From: Paraescarpia echinospica
Lineage: Eukaryota; Annelida; Polychaeta; Sabellida; Siboglinidae
DNA: 64,000 bases
Reading direction: 5' to 3'
NCBI GenBank assembly: GCA_020002185.1
Contig: CM034534.1
Span: 18,317,587 to 18,381,586 of the forward strand
Within the stretch, counting starts at the first letter, position 1, and each line of letters starts with the position of its first letter. The notes beneath the pieces were generated by a model that was not told the origin of the DNA, ran no database searches, and saw only the letters and a list, made by a program, of their open reading frames with translations. Both the position numbers and the translations under genes were made by a program. Below, in pieces: positions 38,207-52,059 of this stretch.

Positions 38207-38846
38207 ATGGATAGCGTCGACCCATCAGCGGGCGTGGCTCCGTACGGAACCACGGACCTGTACGGACCACCAGACGCCACGGCGTCGTTCTACATGAAGA
38301 ACATCCTGAACATGGGTGATCACCAACCGAGTTCATCCGTCGCTACTCCCGTTGAATACCCGCATCCGGTGTCTTCTGGGTACTCGCTGCCGTATTCCGC
38401 ATACGCGAACCAGCAGCATCCGCCCGTGTCGTGCGGCGGATTGTATCAGAATACTACGCAGAATGTCGGACTCGCGGGATCCGGAAATGGGACGTATTAT
38501 CCTGACGGATGCTCGCCTCAGCACGCGGGATTAACGTCGTACACGGGAATGACCCCGTACATAGCATCATATCCAGGTGTGACGCAATACACGGGCGTCA
38601 AGTCGTCGTGCGCGTACAACGCGAATAGCTACGGCGGGTTTCCGGGAAACTCTCCCGTCGCAGCTCCCTACCAGGCGTCTGTATACGACATCAATCCCCC
38701 GCCGGCTTCCCGGGAAGGATGCAAGCCTCCCGCTGTCCCTGGGCCGCATCCCGCGTACAGGGAGGCGTGCTCCCCGCCTAGACAGAGAGTTCTACTGACG
38801 GCTTCCCTGTGTACGCGTCCCGACAAGGAATCGACTACACGCACGG
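38207..38846 (+). CDS. NK4: NK4/tinman/Nkx2-5-like homeobox gene, exon 1
   Basis: The ATG is chosen for its near-perfect Kozak context (GCGACCATGG) and its place downstream of the TATA box. The open frame extends upstream to 38018, but that part is low-complexity and would start almost at the presumed transcription start. The exon encodes 213 residues plus one base. Residues 27-36 (SFYMKNILNM) resemble the TN motif (SFSVKDILNL) of tinman/Nkx2-5 proteins, a Groucho-binding repression motif. The rest is rich in Tyr, Gly, Pro and Ser, as in NK-family amino-terminal activation regions. The donor is ACGG|GTGAGT at 38847. One leftover base joins AT at the start of exon 2 to give GAT (Asp), so the phases match. 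The last 22 or so codons look odd in this frame; a neighbouring frame reads more naturally (see findings). Confidence 0.8.
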
Positions 38847-39059
38847 GTGAGTGGTTCCTTACAAGCCTACTTCCTTCCCACTGGAACAGCTTTCTGTCCC
38901 GCCGTCCCATCCCCAGGCCTCTTTATATAGGACGACTTCAAGTAGTGGTGCTTACCTCTGAAGTGTTACCGCTTCAACTAATGAGACATGGTTCGTTTAA
39001 GCGCAACGGGCAAGTGTCGTCGATACAACGTTGAATCCATAACACTCGGGCATATCAAC

Positions 39060-39810
<751 letters not shown>

Positions 39811-40950
39811 GCCTACACTTTCTGCTGTTCCTCTTGCGATATACTGACTCTGACGCGAAAACATCTCTCGCGCCTAGCGCGATAAATCACACTTTAATGG
39901 ATGCCATTATGTTGTTTTATTAGCGGGGCGTCAACTGACGCGTTAGTAGTTATACCCGCCGCGCAAGATGCGACAAGTGCCAGCCGCTGGACCATCGCAA
40001 TGAGACGAGAGATTGGCATCACAGACTTCAGCGAGAACTTCACTTGTGGAGTCGTAGTACACAGGCTTAACGATGCTCCCGCTATTCGATTTTCGCTTGT
40101 CTTTTTTCAAATTCATTTTGCGAAAATACAAGCCTATCTAGAATTCACTACGAATGTTAGCTCAATTACTTAACATTTTGAAAGTAGTTTTTTGTAAAAT
40201 CTAAATCATTAACAAATTGTTAATTTATTTAATTCTATAAATATATATAATTATCAATGTCAAATCGTTCGCCCATTAAATCAAATCTTCGCACTTTTTA
40301 AACCGAATGCGGATAATATTTAAACTATTCACAGACTTTGGACACCAAAAAACTGGATTTGTCAAGAACCAGACCCGTTGAGGATGCAGTTTTAAGGGAA
40401 AGATCACTAATTGATTTCCACGTTCAGAGTACATGAATAAAGTACCGGTGATTTTTGAGACGGTACCCCTTTTTACAAGGTTTTGCATTATACAAAATAG
40501 TTAGAAACAGGGAAATGTATAAGTTTAAAAACTATACCAGTTATGTTGATGAGAGCTTAAATGTTTGATGGTTTAGCCGTGTTGCTAAGACACTGGGTGA
40601 AGGATTTGCGTATATTATTATAACAAAATCTTCTTGTTTTGGTACCAACTCACGGGGAGCATATACCCTGTTTATTTGACTTCGAGAATTGTTTCCGGAT
40701 TTAAATAAGATCTGAAACGTTATTACACGTACAGCAATAAAACACGTTATCATTGTCACCTATGACAAATCAAATAATCGTTATGTTCCGTGTGCATTGC
40801 TGATGTACACAGAACATAGGTAAATATACACATCAGGTTAAACGTGTACATATTATATTTAGATTAACTGAATACAAGAAATATTTTTAATCAATAAATA
40901 TTAGTAAAACACAACACTTAATAAACTGCAGATTACATAAATTTCCGTAT

Positions 40951-41035
40951 ACATAAAAATACATTAATTTACATTTACATAAAAATACATTAATTTAAAT
41001 TTACATAAAAATACATTAATTTAAATTTACATAAA
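40951..41035. repeat. 26-bp tandem repeat, three copies
   Basis: ACATAAAAATACATTAATTT plus ACATTT or AAATTT, repeated three times with a partial fourth copy. Strongly AT-rich. Confidence 0.95.
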
Positions 41036-42149
41036 TGTCAATGACTTCGTATTTAACCCCTTCAAACATGCTCACTTGTATTAGTCTCGTAAATATTGCT
41101 GCCAATGTTTTGAATAAACGTTCATTCACTAAAGATTGTTTTATCCTCGTATATTTTATTGTTATAGTGTCACTACAAATCATCAAAACGAAACATATAA
41201 TTTCAATCATAATAAATCATTCAAGAGACGTGACTCCTTATACTGCGTATTCTGTTTATAAATATTGAAAATGCACCGTTTTGGTTTGTACAATCCTTAA
41301 GATTTTATTAATCGAGATATCACGTGGTACGGGTTACTTTTACAAAAAAAGTTGTTTTACGATAAGCACATGGAAACACCCTGTGAAGTGCATGCAAGAT
41401 GCAAATATTTCCCCCCATTTTAGAATTACGTCAAATTCATATTTTATCGCCTTTCAAATCATGTAGTATATCGCACGAATAAACAGTGTAGGAGACAATG
41501 ACCACCCTTAGATAATTATGTCTCAAAACTGAAAGGAATAGGGAGGGAAATATAGCACAGCCGATTTAACCAATTATAAGTATTCAACATAGGCCACCTC
41601 AGTGGTTGAAATTAGCTTTATGACTTGACGACGATCTCCCTCTGCTTGTAATGGCATTCACGCCGGATATGGCTCCCCGATTGGTTAGTGTTATAATGTA
41701 TGCTCTCACTGGTCGTAGACATTCGTGTCCGTAATAAATATTATATACAATACAGTTATTGTTTTGTCTACATTTTGCGGGATATTTAAATATTTAAAAT
41801 TAAAATAACGAAAATGTTACCTACAACATGGGTATGCTAGTCTTAATAACGTTATGTTAATTAAAATATAAAAAGATGCACTCCCTATAACCCCCTGATT
41901 AAACGAGTCTGTACATATTAATATAAGAAACATCATATATGGGACAGCGTGGCCACGAGTTTCAAATACAATATTGCAGTGCATTTATGACGCTTATTAA
42001 TATTATGATAATTATTACAGATGCCGATTAATGGCACAAGTTAATATTTATTAAATATTTACAATATTACGTTTATCTTTAACCAATGCTACATACCTTT
42101 ATGTCCGAATGAATTGTGGAATAATGTATTATTGTGTGTTGGGTTTAGC

Positions 42150-42265
42150 TGCACTTGGCAATTCCATCCATCTGTTAACGACGTTTGCCTTATGAATGAT
42201 TATGAGAACGCTTAATCCCTTAATCCTTTGGATTTGTTGTGCCACTGAGCTCGGATTCTAACAAC
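42150..42265 (+). mobile_element. 3' UTR fragment of the 2A-type LINE family
   Basis: It matches 22165-22268 downstream of the LINE ORF: CCATC(C)AT..TGTTAACGAC, GAGAA(C/T)GCT.AATCC, CCTTTGG.TTTG and GCCACT(A/G)AGCTCGGATT. It is a 5'-truncated copy of that family with only the 3' end left, as is usual for LINE insertions. Confidence 0.7.
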
Positions 42266-44164
42266 ATTTTATTAATATGCCGGTTTTGTCTGTATCGAAG
42301 ACAACTTATTTAATTATCAAATGTGACATTTACACATGGGAACATGGTCATGTATATTTCGAACATGCTGTTTTCCGAGATTTTACTCTTTTTGTTACTT
42401 TTACATGATTGTCAAATATTAAATAAAATGTGAACATAAAACATCTACTTGGCGCAATATTTTGGAAAAAGTTTATCTACTTGTCAAATTCCTCGGATTT
42501 ATTTCCCCAGTGTGACTTGCTCGTTTGCTGTAGCGTGTTGATACATGTCAATACAGTACGCGTATTATATCCGTACCAATTCTAATTTGCATACTTTATT
42601 TTGAAGAATAATGTGATGTAGTTAATTTTTGACGAAGAATTATTTTCTGTCAGAAAACAATGTCTTTGCAGCAGACGGTATATAAACGTTCGGTATCACA
42701 ACTCGTGTCTGTGCTAAAACATAACACATTTCATCAATGATATGCGTTTTACTGGAAGTCAGTTTGTTTAAGCATGTATAGCAAATAGGATATCGAATAA
42801 TTATTGAATGAATTATAATTAATTAATTCATTATAATACATTTTTAATGTAGGATGTTATTTTGATTAACATTTCCTCGATAATTATTTATTTATTTACT
42901 ACATTGGAGTCCTATGTATGTAATGGTCGTAGCCACGGCGTCAAATGTTTGCAAGTTATAGTATACGAGACCTACTAGATTGAACGTGCAAAGAAAATTA
43001 TGAACAATCGGATACGTGAAAAACCAAATTGTTTGTATAGACGTTTTAATAGAAAATAATTTATTAAACTATTTGTAAAATGTACAACACAATGACAAAG
43101 TGTAATATAGTTCTGAAATTCAAAATATTGTTCTAAAATAAAGAAAGGCAGGAAGGGTGTCGAAATTGTATAACTTTGCAGCACGAATCTAATATATATA
43201 ATTATACATCCGTACTACCTTCCTGCCTTGTGTCTTGTCATTAGAAACATATTAGTTCAACAATTAAAATAATACCACAGGTAATATAGTTTGTGATGCA
43301 AAATTACGTATGTACGAATGTACGTATGTACGTATGTGCGTCTGTACGTATGTATACGTGTATATTTATATCATCATATCATGCGTGTACCCTGTATATC
43401 TTATATATAAGATATATACTTATGCATTATATAATTTTTCTTTTGATCATTTGTGTTGTTTGCAACTAATATTTAAATTAATAGACACACAATATTCGAT
43501 TATATAGTTATCGGTAAATGGATAACACAAGTTAGAACTCTTTATTATGAATTATTATTTGTTATACAACAACAACATATTTGTCCGTGTAAATATAGCA
43601 TGAACATGTTAATAAAATGATATGTATCTGCTGACTTGTGCAGGCATACGGAACGATTTAGCGTACCGATGCAATTGTGTGCAGGCATGAGTAAGATCAA
43701 TTAATTCCAGCGTATTGTTCGATTTTCGTTTTTATATTTTCAAACAAATCGAGCAACGCTGGGTATTTCATTCGCCGGCTGAGTAATACCGCTTTGAAGT
43801 TGCCCGTAAAACGATGAGTGTTATGTCTATGAAAACAAATCCAGACACCTTGTGTATCGTTTATTGCGCGTATTTAAAAAAACAAAATAATACAAGTATT
43901 TCTGACATCACTCTTAAACTATCCTTCTCAATTGATTTAGCCTGTCGCCAATCATATTCATCTTAATCAAATCTGCATAACGCATAAATTGTTTAATTAA
44001 GTGATAAGCCTACAGTCGGTTTAGGATATAGGCGGTGTTCTGCCGTTGCCGTTTTCTCTGCCGCACTCACACACGCACGCACGCACTCACTCACACACAC
44101 ACACTCACACATTTTAATGGGAGGTCATATGTTCCTTTGCATCCTATATGCTAACACCCCTGGC

Positions 44165-44545
44165 TTGAGAGGATGAATCTGTGTAACGGAACAGTACTTA
44201 AATTTAGAATAAAAACAATGTCGATGTTTATCATATTAAAGGGAGCTAGTCAGTTCCTCTACTCGGAATTAGCCAGCGTAGCAATCTGTAACAGGAAGTA
44301 TTATGTGTTGAATGTGGGAAATGGGAAATCGTTGAATATTAAAGGGTATAGCCGTTAGTTCAGCCGACTCGGCCGTATTGCCAATAAAGCTTGTTTCTTA
44401 AACTGGATTTTTTTTACTATTTGAACATGCTTCGGGTCGTACCTTCCAAATTGCAAATTTTGTTACGGGCTTACTACGCAAAATGTGGTGGTAACTATAC
44501 CTTCAACATAGTTAGTATAGTCTTACGAACATTATATTAATTAGT
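44165..44545 (+). repeat. Dispersed repeat family R1, partial copy 1
   Basis: It shares TTGAATATTAAAGGGTATA and CGACTCGGCCGTATTGCCAA with the copy at 55020-55170, and ACTATACCTTCAACAT..TTAGTATAGTCTTA with the copy at 60210-60260. The three partial copies together outline an element of more than 600 bp. No ORF of note. Confidence 0.65.
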
Positions 44546-45159
44546 AAATGACGGACCAGGAACATACTACCTCCTATTAAATATGTATATGCATTATATT
44601 CTTTATTCAAGACGCATATAAGAAAGTCTTCCACGCTCGGGGTCAATAGATCACGACATTATTAAAAATAACTGCACATGAATCGATGCATTTTGACTAA
44701 AAATCACTTGCAATCTTACACCGGCGCGGCATGACCATCCGGACTCGCCGTCAAACTTAATGAATGCCGCAAATGATCTCAATTCACGCGCCACCCACTT
44801 CGTATTAATACGACTCTTCCGTCTACGCTTCAGTCTAACCCGTGTATGTGAAGTGCTCACTTTTGAATATTCATCATCCGTGGCCTGTACGCGTTCACCT
44901 GTTGTCAGGCTCTGTCAGAGTACGGCTTGTTTACGCGCTTGTTGATGGCCGACGCCTTGCAGTGTTGTCTGCGATATCCGGCGTGCTCGACCTCTTCGCG
45001 GATATTGCAGATTACTCGGTTTGTTCACGAAGCGAGTGGTGCAGATTTGTGATTTGTGAGAGTGTATGGAAACATCGACTCACACGTCAAACATTGTTTA
45101 GAATCTGCCGCAACTCGTTTTATTTCTTTACATTCAAATATATTCCTAACGAAAGAAAT

Positions 45160-45580
45160 TGACAGCCTCGAAGCAATCCAAAGACGTGCGGCGAGATGAA
45201 CAAAATCTCAATATTCGCATGAAATAAGTGTTACAGAATTATTAGAAGAGTTAAAACAGGTACAAAATCAGCGTATTTTGCGTTTAGTTTTATTTTCTAA
45301 AATACATAATGATCAAAAATATCGATAAAATATTCAGACTTTGGTTTAGAAAAAATAAGAAAACCTCACGAGCTTTGATAGGTCAAGATGGGGAAATTAT
45401 ATTTAATCATAAATATAATAGACCTAGATGGAATATAATTACTTTTATAATTACTTCGCCTGTTTCCGTTATTTTAAAAACTATACCAACATGAGATCAT
45501 TTATTTGGTAACATCATTGCGGCCTGTTCCAGTACAGCATTTAGGAGGAGGCTAAAGACGTATAGTATAGCTGTTGGTGT
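45160..45580 (+). mobile_element. LINE ORF2 carboxy-end fragment
   Basis: Reading + from 45161, IDSLEAIQRRAAR, a stop, then ISVTELLEELKQVQNQRILR and LVLFSKIHND match the post-RT region common in CR1/Jockey-type LINEs. After a frame change, FRRRLKTYS (about 45540-45566) matches the usual carboxy end. It is degenerate and truncated at the 5' side. Confidence 0.65.
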
Positions 45581-46885
45581 CGCGGCAACGCCTCTGTTGT
45601 TCACGACATTTTGAATGTGAAGTTGCGTAACGTAACATTGTTTCAAACAAGAACGTGCTTTGTTATTTATTGTGATTCTAGTAAAATATTCTCAACTAAT
45701 CGTATCCACAATTGTATACAAACGAAATCAAGATATGTATGGAAAACACTTTGGAGTTACACTCTTAAGTAGCAATGTGCACATTTTCACGTCTTCAGTC
45801 GGTTTACTACAAACAGCTTTCGGCTTCATACTGTTGTTGATAGAGTTTGTGTCGAATATTTGACTTGAAAAACTCTCGCTAATGTTTAAAACTATGCATT
45901 GTTCGGTCATTCATCAAAATGCATGGCCATAGTGAGCGATTTGTTCACGAGCCGGCCAGTACATACTGTAGGTTTACGCCAACAGCAACTATAAAGAACA
46001 GGAACGGTCTATCCGAAACACTTCTACAACTAGACTGGGTAGACGCATGCAGCTAAGGTTCCTGCTGTGCTATTGCACGCAACCCCTCCCCATATTGGCG
46101 TACTGACCTTCGGGGTTTTGCAAATTAGTATAAACACATATATATATGCTACGTTTGAATTCACGGTTGAAATGGCGTAAACAGTAATGACGTTGCGAAT
46201 CATACAACGTTTCTGCACCACTCAGCCAGCGTTCCGCCAATCTTGTTATAAGAAAAACATACTTTCTTTTTGGAGAGCGCCCCCCCCCCCCATGGACTGC
46301 CCGTTTCAACGCCATTGGACATGACACTATGAACGAAGACTTATATTACTGGGAGAAGCCATAGCAAACATTAGCAATTATTGTTTCAGTCGTCGTTGTC
46401 CGTTAGATAGGGTTGAGACTGGCATACATACTGGTCCTTGATTGTAATTATAATATTTATTTATTAAGTGCTTCGATAGCGATAAATAATGAAATATAGG
46501 AATTTCTTCAGTAAGTTGTGCCGATGCTGACATAATATTTTTGTGTATCATGGACACTTGGTGAATTGTAGGAAGAAAAAAAAATTATTATGTAAATATT
46601 AATACACTAACGTTGAAATATTAGTTATTTAGAGTTGTTGAATTACGTATTTTAGATGCATGATTTTCTGGAGGGCCTTTATCCTAATAGAGGGAATTGA
46701 GTGGTGATCAACTCACTATCTAGATCGTGCTAATATAAACGAGTGGTTTTGTTGCTTCATGGGTGGATGTAATCTAGTTATTATTATGATTACTAAAACA
46801 AACATATTTATGTCAGGTACAATATATTATTATTATTATTATTGTTATTATTAGTTATATTATATTCTCTCCGTTTGTCCCACAG

Positions 46886-47463
46886 ATTCCTACAACTCTT
46901 GTGGCTCGAGCCCTATGCATTCCGTCAAGTCGGCGTCGCCGGATGTTGACACTACGCCGTCCAACGATATCCCTAAAGACCGCGTCACGACGAAGAAAGA
47001 AACCGGATGTCATCTGCTACGACAGCGCACCAAGCGGAAGCCTCGCGTACTCTTCTCGCAGACGCAAGTCTACGAGCTGGAGCGGCGCTTCAAGCAGCAG
47101 CGCTACCTGTCGGCGCCCGAACGAGAACAGATGGCGGCCATGTTGAAGCTAACATCACAGCAGGTGAAGATCTGGTTCCAGAATCGACGCTACAAGATGA
47201 AACGGCAGAGCCAGGACAAGTCGTTGGAACTAGCCGCCTTCCACTCCGCCCGGCGCGTGGCCGTGCCCGTATTGGTCCGAGACGGGAAGCCTTGTCTGGG
47301 CGGGAACAACGTCGTCGGGTGTTCGTACTCGACTCCTTATAACGTCAACCCGTTCGCGCAGTATACGTCATCATACACCAACATGGCCGCCGCCCCGCCC
47401 GCCAACCAACAAAATGGCGGGTACGCGCAGACGCAGTATCAGCAAGGGATTATGACGTTATAG
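46886..47463 (+). CDS. NK4: NK4/tinman/Nkx2-5-like homeobox gene, exon 2 (homeodomain)
   Basis: With exon 1 this completes a 405-residue protein. The homeodomain is at residues 263-322 (47032-47211): it starts [20 protein letters not shown] and contains [13 protein letters not shown], with Trp48, Asn51 and the NK2-class diagnostic Tyr54. [36 protein letters not shown] and the following QDKSLEL match Nkx2-3/2-5/NK4 better than Nkx2-1 or Nkx2-2, which have [16 protein letters not shown]. The NK2-specific domain [17 protein letters not shown] (47251-47301) is complete. The protein is a nuclear transcription factor that in other animals specifies heart and visceral mesoderm, binding AAGTG-type sites. 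The tail is Tyr/Asn/Gln-rich and ends IMTL before TAG. Confidence 0.92.
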
Positions 47464-47672
47464 TTTGATGACGTCATCGCTGCCCAGGAATAATTGACAC
47501 AATAATCGTACGCACACACGGGCATATGTGGTAGAATTGTAAACGACGCATCAGGACAAAACACGCACTTACTATCGATCGGTAAACTATGTTTGCCAAG
47601 TCGAACATTGAGACAGTGCGCGTCTGGTGCCGATATTAGTAATTATTGTACATTTGTATATTTTTTATAAAG

Positions 47673-47678
47673 AATAAA
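47673..47678 (+). promoter_or_regulatory. Polyadenylation signal of the homeobox gene
   Basis: AATAAA in AAAGAATAAATATAATG, 210 bases after the stop, followed within 25-40 bases by a GT-rich stretch (AAGTGGTCGTATCTG). This gives a short, ordinary 3' UTR. Confidence 0.65.
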
Positions 47679-47699
47679 TATAATGTCGCATTAAAGTGG

Positions 47700-49548
47700 T
47701 CGTATCTGAATCATGCCATGTGCGATTCTGGTTATATTTAATACTTTATTCCCGCACGGTTTGTATTCTTGCAACAATTTCGGTGCAATTTAACAAAACG
47801 CATTCATCGTGCATAAATTATACGGATCACGGTTGTGCTCGCAATATCATATATACGCATGCGCACACGCACACGTATACTGAACACAGCGCTAATTACT
47901 ACTGGTACCGACCGACACCGACTGAGCTATACTAGAAGCCTGCGTGACATCTTAATCACGCAAACTTTAAAACTTTCGAATACGTCAGATTAACTCCGAC
48001 TAGCCCCGACGTATAGTCGAAAGCTTTCAAGTTTCCGTGATTATGACGTCACGCCAGCTTCACGTTTAGCGCAGTCGGTGCTTGTCGGTGTATTCTGACA
48101 CTAACATATTGTTCGCAGTCCGAATGTTGCGCTCGCGAAACGTTCGAATTGTAAACAAAAGATGCAACTTTAAAATGTTTGCTCCTCAAGTTTGGTAGTA
48201 TTGCGGGGATACCCGTAAAACCTTTTGACTTTCCCACTTCTTCTACAACTGATTCAATGAAATTCGTGCTGATAAATACCATCACTGGTGATTCTGGTTA
48301 ACGGAAAGGATAACCTTACTTTAACCTGCTATAACTGCGCCAAATGTTTGTGAACGGTCGAAGTTTCTATGATGGCGAACGCTATATAAAGCCACGAGAT
48401 GTCACACGTTAGCGACGATCCTGGAAACTGATTCCAGATTCGGAGACCCGTTGATTGCGAATAAAACGTTAAATCAAATTAGTGTGTTGAAATAAGAACA
48501 CTTCAAAGCTGTCAATAGTTGTTAGTCCAAGATCATTTACATGGTGTGCAAAAGTATTATCAAATTTCATTGAAAAGTAATTACCTGATATTTGTTTAAT
48601 AGAGCGAATGCATGGCAATTGGCACATTTCTTGGAGGTGTGTTCAATTTCCGATTAAAATCTACTTCCGAATTTCCAAAACTTGTACCAACGGATATAAT
48701 TATGCATAATTTTTTTCAAGCTGTAGCAATATTCACTCATGGATGTCGTATTTATTATAAGTGTCGTAAACGATACTCTGTTCATGCGTAGTGAAAATAT
48801 TGCTGAATTATAATGCATACCCAGAACGTTGACGAGAACGTCAAATAAGAAAATACAGTATTCAAAATCTGAATCATCTACGGTGTTGCGAAATGTGGCT
48901 GTTTCTGGACATTACGCGTGGGAGTGCCGTGACTGTGTCGGCCTATATCGCCTCGGCGGATGTCTTGTGCTGGTGCAACACCGTCGTCGGGAGATAACGA
49001 GGCACCAGAGATGATGTATTGTCGATGGATCTCTGTAGAGCCTGGTCCTGTGGCGACTGGCTTCTGAGGCAGCTAACATTCGGACTCTTGGTGCTTCTCT
49101 TCTTGCGTCTTCTACACTAGATACGAAGACATACGCACATACGCATGTAGGCACACGTGTACTCACATACGTAAATAAACACATACGCACGGACGCACAT
49201 ACGCACACGTTTACCCGCATACGCACACACGCACGTACGCACACATAGTTAGCCTACGCAGAGTCACACAGAGTTACATACACAAACTATTATAAAGTAC
49301 ACTAATTATATATTATGTATCATATATATATATATTATACCGTATATTATATGTAATATGTTATGTATAATATATACATAACATCGACATTATATGTATA
49401 TACTGTATAATTATATAAAAAATATATAATTGTATATATATATCAACTACAATATATATATATATATATACATACATATATATATATACATTGTTGAACG
49501 TTGCTATATAATTTTATTAATTTAGTAATTTAATTAACTATCTCGGTA
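47700..49548. other. Downstream intergenic stretch
   Basis: No gene was supported. It includes CATACGCA/CACACG-type repeats at 49128-49245 and TA-rich DNA at 49320-49480. Confidence 0.4.
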
Positions 49549-49708
49549 ATACAGTCACCTCGCAGTTAAGGTCACTGTTTGCACAGTCCCAAATTTGTTC
49601 CATATAGAGTAACGTATAGGAAATTAGTCCCAGAAATACGGCCACCTCACTTTTCATGTCCCTTTCGTCCCGTACGGAGAGTGACGTTAATAGTGTGGTT
49701 CCACAGTA
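49549..49708. mobile_element. pogo/mariner-like MITE, copy 2 (degenerate)
   Basis: Same organisation as the copy at 50161-50348: ACAGTCACCTCGCAGTTAAG at the left, TATAGGAAA.TAG(T/C)CC in the middle, and AGTGACGTTAATAGTGTGGT + TCCACAGTA at the right. It is shorter at the left end and more diverged than copy 3. Confidence 0.65.
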
Positions 49709-50160
49709 TATATAAACTATTGCCTATATGGACCAGTTTCTTGCTCCATCACATAGCCCGGTCAATCACGTGTCGTGTTGATGTTGGTTTCCGTCGTTGA
49801 GTTCCCACGTCGCGGTGAGCTGACTCACGCCGTGGCGCCGCCGTTCACTCGGCGTGATGCGGCTGGAATGCCCGACTACAGACGCGTATTCTGTCTCCAG
49901 CTACGTCCGCCGCGACGTCTCCATCTCCGCTAAATGGACACGCCAATTTAGACTGCTTCTTGTCAGCGCTGGCAGATCTCGGGTCTGCGCCGCCTCGCAA
50001 ACCCCACGCATGGGTGCATAGGTTGCGGGCGGAACATTTATGGGGATGAAATCCGTATTTTTTACCTCAAATTCTGTGTGAAACCGCATAGCTTTTCTGC
50101 GTTGGATCATCGGTGTGTAGCATTCCTATTTCGACAGTGTGTTGCTGCGAAATTTACGTA
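49709..50160. other. Spacer between two MITE copies
   Basis: GC-richer than the surroundings around 49800-50020, with no recognisable product or RNA. It is bounded by two related MITEs. Confidence 0.35.
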
Positions 50161-50348
50161 CAGTCAAACCTCGCTTTACGGTCACCTCTATAATATAGCC
50201 ACCTCGCAATAAAGGTCAGCCTAGTACAGACCCAAAGTATTTTCATGACAGTAAAGTATAGGAAAGTAGCCCTGCTAATAAAGTCACCTCGCTAATCAGG
50301 CCACCTTTGCCTTGTTCCGACGGTGATCTTAATAGCGAGGTTCCACTG
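50161..50348. mobile_element. pogo/mariner-like MITE, copy 3
   Basis: A 188-bp element between TA dinucleotides (50159-50160 and 50349-50350), as expected for TA-targeted Tc1/mariner/pogo transposition. The left end CAGTCAAACCTCGCTTTACG + GTCACC and the right end GGTGATCTTAATAGCGAGGT + TCCACTG are inverted repeats of about 28 bp with some mismatches. It is non-autonomous, with related copies at 32502-32687 and 49549-49708. Confidence 0.85.
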
Positions 50349-50429
50349 TATATATATAATATTATGCATAAGAAAATTCGCTAGGTTGTGTCGTGAACCT
50401 GCCTAGTAACAGAAGTGCCGCCAGTCTGT

Positions 50430-50860
50430 CGTTCTAGTCTAAGTTTGTGTGATGAACACATGAACGTATGTACTTTATCGCGATTAGGTCAATCGACGCA
50501 TACCCGTTTATCCATATGCAAAGAAATGACTGGTGTATAACGGTTGTTATCCAAGCATTGGTATACACAAGAAAGTCAGAACCATGGTGATTCGCCCCGG
50601 ACACCATCTGTACCCGAACCACTTCATAAGGCCGAGACGATTCGATCTCAACCCACCGGCATATAAAGAGCCAAGTACCGCAAAGTGTGCCTGTCTGAAC
50701 AAAAACAACTATGCAGACTTTTGGCGTTTCGGACAAAACCCGCGGACGATTATCTCGTCCATTCGGCCACTCTTCGAAACAACAATTTCCGACCGACAAC
50801 ATTTTAGAAAACTCAGTGATAACCACAAAATCTTGATGTTCTAGATTATATGAAATCAAT
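50430..50860. other. Region open on both strands; no recognised product
   Basis: Open frames of 103 residues (+, 50533-50844) and 141 residues (-, 50434-50859) overlap. The + frame has an unusual non-repetitive composition (for example PGHHLYPNHFIRPRRFDLN), but I recognise no domain, and no splice partner, promoter or polyA signal stands out. It could be a fragment of a gene or transposon, or chance. Confidence 0.2.
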
Positions 50861-50909
50861 GAAACAGTTGCCTTTTATCTGTTAACGTTGCATTCTTAAT
50901 TAAACTATC

Positions 50910-51065
50910 TTTTTTTAAGAACGTGTATGTGCAACATGAATACTACTTACTTATCTGATCGATCTTGCAATATATCACTTCGGCATTTGATGTTATTCGA
51001 GAAATTATGCTTTTGCAAAATATAATCGTTCGTCCTTTGTGCCGTTTTATCTTAGAATTTAATTT
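50910..51065. repeat. Dispersed repeat R2, copy 2
   Basis: A diverged copy of 36900-37110 (see that region). It runs into the hairpin at 51039-51180, so the left arm of the hairpin is part of the repeat and the right arm is an inverted duplicate of it. Confidence 0.6.
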
Positions 51066-51180
51066 TATGTGAAAAAAGTTTATATGATACAGAGGAAAAT
51101 TATATATGTATATATATCATTTTCCTCTGTATCATATAAACTTTATAACATAACATTAAATTCTAAGATAAAACGGCACT
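51039..51180. repeat. Palindrome followed by TA microsatellite
   Basis: The left arm (51039-51100, GTGCCGTTTTATCTTAGAAT...) and right arm (51118-51180, ...AATTCTAAGATAAAACGGCACT on the + strand near its end) are reverse complements over about 60 bases, around a short TA-rich loop. TA/TATT repeats continue from 51181 to about 51275. Confidence 0.9.
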
Positions 51181-51232
51181 ATATATATATATATATTATA
51201 TATATATATTATATATATATATATATTATATA

Positions 51233-51278
<46 letters not shown>

Positions 51279-52059
51279 TTTAGGGCATTTTGCTTCACAG
51301 GAAATTTGTATTTGAAAGATGTACAATCGCAGAATGCAACTTTAATGTTCGACATTACACGAAATTGTGTTAAATTATCAAACAAGATGGCTGTTATATA
51401 TTAAGAACTTGCTGTATATATACTGTAAACATGGCATGAGGGGAAACTGTGATTCATTAAGACACGCTGGTGGTCCAAATGTTATAGAATACCAAGTGTA
51501 CGCCACCTAATATGATTTGCGATATATTATGCAATGCATTCGTTCATTCATGTTTTATTTACTTACATTAATAAGAACACTTGTTTGAAGAGCCGCCCTA
51601 ACAATCAGCCCAGTATACTTCTTCCTATAAACATTGCCGACATTTTCCCTAGCGCAAGAATGATCTCCTCTGCTTGGCTGTTGATAGTCTACTGCTATAA
51701 AATCACGGCGATAAAGCGCGCAAAAAACGGGTGCGTTTCCGCGGTAGAATTCGCTTCAATTCATCCTCTTAAATGATAAATAATGCTCCCGGGAGACCAC
51801 GGTCGTGTAACAGATTGCTTCGTTCTGACCCGAGATCGGTGTCCCCTCTTTCTCTTGTGTATATTTATAATATATGTCGTATCTGCGCGTGATCAAAGGG
51901 AACGTATTTGTTCCGTAATAACGCCCTTCACCAAAGCTTCCCACTTATTTAGCAATGCTATTTCATTGCCCCATCAGCGTCCCGACGGCGTGATTAATTC
52001 CCGACGTATATGTGTGCAGTGAATACATATATATATATGTAAATACAAGTAAAGGTAAG

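Noticed and set aside
50434..50859. Overlapping ORFs of 141 (-) and 103 (+) residues as a gene
   Set aside because: No recognisable domain, no splice signals that stand out, and both strands are open; left as an unexplained region, not a gene.
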